Source: Orenia metallireducens (GTDB taxonomy: Bacteria; Bacillota; Halanaerobiia; Halobacteroidales; Halobacteroidaceae). Taken from it: 33,841 nucleotides of DNA. The notes beneath the pieces were generated by a model that ran no database searches, was not told the origin of the DNA, and saw only the letters and a list, made by a program, of their open reading frames with translations. The DNA lies in NCBI RefSeq assembly GCF_003001995.1, contig NZ_PVNB01000037.1:1-33841 (forward strand), given 5' to 3'. The translations under genes and the position numbers were made by a program. Position 1 is the stretch's first letter; every line of letters begins with the position of its first letter. Below are positions 30,306 to 33,841 of the stretch, piece by piece.

Positions 30306-31379
30306 ATGAAAGAAAGAATCTCTAAATTACAAACAGAATTAAAACAAGCAAAATTGGATGCATTATTAATTAATACACCTGAAAATCGCAGATATATGAC
30401 TGGATTTACTGGAACTGCTGGGACTGTGCTAGTCAGTCAAGAGGAAGCGATTTTAATCACAGATTTTCGTTATACTCAACAAGCAAAACAGCAAGCTCCA
30501 GATTATAGAGTAGTTGAGTTTAAGAACTCTAAGCTTGATAAAATTAATGAGTTACTTACGGAACTAAAGGTAGAGACTCTGGGATTTGAAGCTACTTATG
30601 AGAATTATAATACATACTTAAATTTTAAAGAGAAGCTAGATGTAGAGTTAAAACCTACTGAGAGTCTAGTCAAGAAATTAAGGATGGTCAAGAGTGCTGA
30701 GGAGATCAAAAAGATTAGGAAGGCTGTAGAGATTGCCGATGATGCCTTTACTATGATTAGAGATTTTCTCAAGGTGGGTGTTATTGAGCGTGATGTTGCT
30801 TTAGAGTTAGAGTTTTTTATGAAAAGAGCAGGGGCTAGTGATAATGCCTTTGATTTTATCGTTGCATCTGGAGAGCGTTCAGCCTTACCCCATGGAGTAG
30901 CTAGTGATAAAAGAATAGCAGCAGGAGACTTTGTAACTATGGACTTTGGTTGTGTCTATGAGGGCTATCATTCAGATATGACTAGAACCGTAATAGTAGG
31001 TGCTGAACCTAGCAATAAACATAAGGAAATTTATGAGACAGTTCTCAAAGCACAATTAGAGTCAATCAAAGCAATTAAAGCTGGAATGACTGGCAAGGAA
31101 GTAGATCAGATTGCACGTGATATTATCACTGAAGCAGGTTTTGGTGATTACTTTGGTCATGGACTGGGTCATGCTGTAGGCTTAGAAATTCATGAAGGAC
31201 CAAGACTATCGCCAAAGGGGGATACTGTCTTAGAAGCTGGAATGGTAGTAACAGTAGAACCAGGAATCTATCTGCCTAACTGGGGTGGAGTCAGAATTGA
31301 GGATATTGTAGTAGTAACAGAAGATGGTTGTGAGATATTGACTAAATCACCAAAAGAGCTAATAGTAATTGAGAATTGA
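30306..31379 (+). CDS. M24B-family Xaa-Pro aminopeptidase/dipeptidase
   Basis: A 357-residue two-domain metallopeptidase. The N-terminal creatinase-like domain (about 1-125) is followed by a pita-bread catalytic domain. Metal ligands are visible in TMDFGCVYEGYHSDMTRT (two Asp), GHGLGHAVGLEIHEGP (His), VTVEPGIY (Glu) and GVRIEDIVVV (Glu). It is YqhT-like and commonly precedes efp in Firmicutes. GGAGGTG lies 6 bases before the ATG. Its stop codon lies within the AATTGAC heptamer repeat. Confidence 0.93.
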   Translation: MKERISKLQTELKQAKLDALLINTPENRRYMTGFTGTAGTVLVSQEEAILITDFRYTQQAKQQAPDYRVVEFKNSKLDKINELLTELKVETLGFEATYENYNTYLNFKEKLDVELKPTESLVKKLRMVKSAEEIKKIRKAVEIADDAFTMIRDFLKVGVIERDVALELEFFMKRAGASDNAFDFIVASGERSALPHGVASDKRIAAGDFVTMDFGCVYEGYHSDMTRTVIVGAEPSNKHKEIYETVLKAQLESIKAIKAGMTGKEVDQIARDIITEAGFGDYFGHGLGHAVGLEIHEGPRLSPKGDTVLEAGMVVTVEPGIYLPNWGGVRIEDIVVVTEDGCEILTKSPKELIVIEN

Positions 31380-31408
31380 CAATTGAGAATTGACAATGTA
31401 CAATTAAA
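31367..31408 (+). repeat. AATTGAG/AATTGAC heptamer repeat across the peptidase stop
   Basis: AATTGAG, AATTGAC, AATTGAG, AATTGAC, AATGTAC, AATTAAA in perfect 7-bp register. The final codons and TGA of the peptidase gene are inside. The shared AATGTAC near the 3' end links it with the array at 30254. Confidence 0.75.
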
Positions 31409-31425
31409 AAGCAGATATATAGGTG

Positions 31426-31489
31426 GTGAGAAGTGAATAGTAAGTAGTAAGCAGTAAAGAATTCTTCTTAACTAATCACCAATTACTGA
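31426..31489 (+). repeat. GTRARNA heptamer array with partly complementary arm before efp
   Basis: GTGAGAA, GTGAATA, GTAAGTA, GTAAGCA, GTAAAGA (31426-31460). After AATTC follows a partly complementary arm (TTCTTAACTAATCACC, then AATTACTG). It forms an imperfect hairpin just upstream of the efp ribosome binding site. Confidence 0.6.
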
Positions 31490-31508
31490 ATTAGAAGGGG
31501 GATACATA

Positions 31509-32072
31509 ATGATTTCTACAAGTGATTTTAAGCCAGGAATGACTATTGAAATTGATGGCAAGTTATACTCTATTATGGGCTATGATCATGTTAAACCAGG
31601 TAAAGGTGGAGCTTTTTTGCAGACTAAGCTTAGAGAGATAGAGTCTGGAAGAATCATCAATAAACGTTTTAGAGCTGGGGAGAAGGTTAACCAAGCTTAT
31701 GTTGATACAAGAGAGTATCAATACCTATATAGAAGTGGTGATGACTTTGTCTTTATGGATAAAGAGAGCTATGTACAGCTTACTTTGACTAAAGACCAGA
31801 TTGGTGACTCTTATAAATACATCAAAGAGAATAGCGATATCCAAGTTCAAATGTATCAGAACAATCCAATTGGTATAGCTGTACCAGATGCAGTAGAGCT
31901 AGAGGTAATTCAATCGCCACCTGCTGTTAAAGGAAATACTGTCTCTGGTGGAACTAAGGATGTAACTGTAGAGACTGGAGTAGAGGTTACTGTTCCATTA
32001 TTTGTTAACAAAGGTGATATTCTAAAGATTGATACAAGTACCGGAGAGTATATGGAGAGAGTTAATAAGTAA
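31509..32072 (+). CDS. efp: Translation elongation factor P
   Basis: A 187-residue three-domain beta protein that rescues ribosomes stalled on polyproline. The loop KPGKGGAF places a Lys at position 32, the usual modifiable tip residue; no modification enzyme gene lies in the window. The C-terminal signature GVEVTVPLFVNKGDILKIDTSTGEYMERV is family-typical. AGGGGG precedes the ATG. Confidence 0.97.
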   Translation: MISTSDFKPGMTIEIDGKLYSIMGYDHVKPGKGGAFLQTKLREIESGRIINKRFRAGEKVNQAYVDTREYQYLYRSGDDFVFMDKESYVQLTLTKDQIGDSYKYIKENSDIQVQMYQNNPIGIAVPDAVELEVIQSPPAVKGNTVSGGTKDVTVETGVEVTVPLFVNKGDILKIDTSTGEYMERVNK

Positions 32073-32110
32073 GATTAAAGTTTTAAGACTGAGTTTAAGT
32101 ATAAGGTTAA

Positions 32111-32136
32111 GGGCGCAGAGATTGCGTCCTTTTTTT
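32111..32136 (+). terminator. Terminator of the aro-efp operon
   Basis: Stem GGGCGCA/TGCGTCC with 5-base loop, then seven T residues. The bases before it (32073-32110) are a low-complexity TTAAG-rich stretch like that at 10677. Confidence 0.88.
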
Positions 32137-32569
32137 GTTGATTTGTAAAACAGTTTACTTATCGATCAATCTTAAAAGAATAAAAAATCAAAAAATTCAA
32201 AAAACATTTACAATATATGTATAATATGTTAAGATAATGTTATAAAGATCTTATTACCAAATTAAGAAGTTGTAGCTTGAGCTACTTACAGTGATAATAG
32301 CTATACTTCGATTTATATGGTGATTACAGTAATTTATTATCGAGCACTTTAGACTGGATTAGTGGAAAACGATATCCTATACTACTGACACTTCTAAAAT
32401 TTTAAAAATAATATTTTTGACATTCATCTATACTAGTTATCTTCCTTATGTTCTGCTGATGGTATTGAATCGATTGACACTATTCTTGTGGCAGATATTA
32501 TTCAAAATAATTCCTCAGCTCTTAATTTGGATGAGATCCAAACAAATTAATTAAGGAGGAAATAGTACA
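32137..32569 (+). other. Long upstream region of the pectate lyase gene
   Basis: TATAAT at 32220-32225 with a weak TTCAAA -35 could start a leader of about 340 nt. The leader includes a perfect hairpin GTAGCT/AGCTAC (about 32270-32284). An imperfect hairpin with TCGAT/ATCGA ends lies near 32308-32343. TGTAAA-ACAG-TTTAC near 32144 is an inverted repeat. No known riboswitch was recognised. Confidence 0.35.
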
Positions 32570-33700
32570 ATGAGTAAAAGTTTAACCCAGAAAAGAGTGT
32601 TAAGTTTTGCGTTTATGTTCTTGGTTCTGTTCACTTTGTTATTCAGTGTTGGTTTTGCTAAGTCGGTGGATGCTTTTGATTCGGATAATTATTATAGTAT
32701 TATTGCTAGGCATAGTGGTAAAGGGTTAGAGGTCTATAATTTTTCAACAGAGAACGGTGCGAATATAAATCAATGGGACTATTGGGGTGGAGATAATCAG
32801 CAATGGCAGATAATCGATTTAGGAAATGGTTACTATAGTATAATTAATAAATACAGTGGCAAGGCATTGGATGTTTATGAGATGTCTACTGCAAGTGGAG
32901 CTAATATAGATCAATGGGAATATTGGGGTGGAGAAGGACAACAGTGGAAAATCGAGGAAACTGTCAGTGGATATTACACTATTACTAGTAGATTGAGTGG
33001 AAAGGTATTAGATGTTCTTGATCTCTCTACTGATGATGGTGCTAATGTTATCCAATGGGATAATTATACTGCAGATAATCAATTGTTTGCAATACAACCA
33101 GCTTCTAGTAATGGTGGTGGAACAATTACTATTACTGAAACAATTGTGGTTGAAGCTGGAGAAACTTATGATGGTGGAGGAGCTACTATAGTTGCTCAAG
33201 GTATGGGTGATGGTAGTCAAGCTGAAGACCAAGATCCTATATTTAGATTAGAAGATGGAGCAACTTTGAAGAATGTTCGTATTGGTGCACCAGGTTGTGA
33301 TGGTGTGCATACTTATGGTGATGTAACTGTGATGAATGTAGTCTGGGAAGATGTTGGAGAAGATGCGTTAACTGTTAAAGAAAGTGGTAATGTAGTTATT
33401 TCTGGTGGTGCAGCCTATAATGCTAGTGATAAGGTATTCCAGATAAATGCTGCTTCTACTTTCACAGTCCAAGGTTTTACAGCTAGTAACTTTGGTAAAC
33501 TGATTCGTCAGTGTGGGGGGACAACCTTTACAGCTACAATCTATCTTGATGGTGTCACAGTAACCGGTGGAGATGAGTGTATTGCTCGTACCGATAGCAG
33601 TACTACTCAATTATATTATAGAGATATAACAGCTTATAGTAATGATGATAGTTTTACATGGTGGATTTTCCCATCGTCATCACAAGTACAAGCCTACTAA
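32570..33700 (+). CDS. Secreted ricin-lectin / PL3-family pectate lyase
   Basis: A 376-residue exported enzyme. Signal peptide about 1-35. A ricin-type beta-trefoil (about 40-181) has three repeats, each with an SGK..LDV-like turn and QQW, QQW, QLF ends, for carbohydrate binding. A GGG linker leads to a PL3 pectate lyase parallel beta-helix (about 190-376). Signatures are [40 protein letters not shown] and [10 protein letters not shown]. It should cleave polygalacturonate by calcium-dependent beta-elimination outside the cell. GGAGG precedes the ATG. Monocistronic, with its own terminator. Confidence 0.9.
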   Translation: MSKSLTQKRVLSFAFMFLVLFTLLFSVGFAKSVDAFDSDNYYSIIARHSGKGLEVYNFSTENGANINQWDYWGGDNQQWQIIDLGNGYYSIINKYSGKALDVYEMSTASGANIDQWEYWGGEGQQWKIEETVSGYYTITSRLSGKVLDVLDLSTDDGANVIQWDNYTADNQLFAIQPASSNGGGTITITETIVVEAGETYDGGGATIVAQGMGDGSQAEDQDPIFRLEDGATLKNVRIGAPGCDGVHTYGDVTVMNVVWEDVGEDALTVKESGNVVISGGAAYNASDKVFQINAASTFTVQGFTASNFGKLIRQCGGTTFTATIYLDGVTVTGGDECIARTDSSTTQLYYRDITAYSNDDSFTWWIFPSSSQVQAY

Positions 33701-33713
33701 TAAATTAACTATC

Positions 33714-33746
33714 AAAATGACCGGATTAAATCCGGTCATTTTCTTT
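33714..33746 (+). terminator. Terminator of the pectate lyase gene
   Basis: Perfect 12-bp stem AAAATGACCGGA / TCCGGTCATTTT, loop TTAAA, followed by a T-rich tail. Confidence 0.9.
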
Positions 33747-33769
33747 TGTGTGTCTTGTAAATTATAGAG

Positions 33770-33841
33770 ATAGTAAGTGAAAGTCTTACCTATGCTGTTT
33801 TGGTCGTATCGGTGTGTGAAACCAACAGTGACAGGGTGTTT
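33770..33841 (+). other. Composition shift at the window edge; possible start of another element
   Basis: The last 61 bases contain about 27 G/C, clearly more than the AT-rich surroundings. The stretch has GTAAG-TGAAAGT-CTTAC, a small hairpin, then a G/T-rich tract ending at the window edge. It has no open frame. It reminds me of structured 5' portions of group II introns, but this is only an impression because the sequence is cut off. Confidence 0.25.

Noticed and set aside
33008-33610. Open frames on the minus strand inside the pectate lyase gene
   Set aside because: Serine/threonine-rich antisense shadows of the coding strand, without start signals.
1-33841. tRNA, rRNA or intact transposase genes
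   Set aside because: None seen on either strand; the only mobile-like features are non-coding repeats.

Overview
The window looks like chromosome from a low-GC, anaerobic, diderm (outer-membrane-bearing) Firmicute, most probably of the order Halanaerobiales (Orenia/Halobacteroides-like). This is an inference from AT-rich DNA, Firmicute-style strong ribosome binding sites, clostridial-type gene order (aroC-aroK-aroB-aroQ-peptidase-efp), and a beta-barrel protein ending in a C-terminal aromatic residue. No rRNA, tRNA, CRISPR array, prophage or intact transposase was found.

Region 1 (about 0.4-15.9 kb) is an iron-acquisition island. Two separate ferrous-iron Feo systems (feoA-feoB plus a tiny Cys-rich membrane protein at 877-3407; feoA-feoB at 13611-15872) flank a DUF2325 gene and a P19/FTR1-type operon (4300-11462). 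That operon encodes an FTR1-like permease, a periplasmic P19-like protein, a DUF2318 membrane protein, two FtsX/MacB-type ABC permeases, an ABC ATPase, and an exported protein with two FMN-attachment motifs. At least four promoters (438, 3602, 4134, 13393) are near-perfect TTGACA-17-TATAAT with Fur-box-like sequences on or just downstream, so the island is probably de-repressed together under iron starvation. A methyl-accepting chemotaxis protein with a Zn-binding CZB domain sits inside it (11662-13251).

Region 2 (16.3-19.0 kb) has a small zinc-ribbon protein and the pxpABC 5-oxoprolinase operon, with a promoter and an overlapping inverted repeat. Region 3 (19.1-22.2 kb) has a divergent pair: a choice-of-anchor-I type lipoprotein preceded by four 11-bp-phased PhoP-like repeats, and an outer-membrane beta-barrel protein. 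Region 4 (22.4-26.3 kb) is a pilus/pseudopilus assembly operon: four minor prepilins (GspH, I, J, K-like) followed by PilN-, PilO- and GspC/PilP-like proteins, without any assembly ATPase. Region 5 (26.9-32.1 kb) has shikimate pathway genes aroC, aroK, aroB, aroQ, then an M24 aminopeptidase and EF-P. Region 6 has a secreted ricin-lectin/PL3 pectate lyase. The last ~70 bases change composition and may be the edge of another element.

Two kinds of non-coding structure stand out: (i) a roughly 300-350 bp dispersed intergenic element with imperfect terminal inverted repeats, present twice (15975-16280 and 26387-26736); (ii) short tandem repeats, clearly 7-bp in the aro-efp operon and 6-8 bp elsewhere, starting in or next to stop codons, often with a complementary second arm. 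The best candidate for an under-described system is the P19/FTR1/DUF2318/ABC operon ending in a doubly flavinylatable exported protein.
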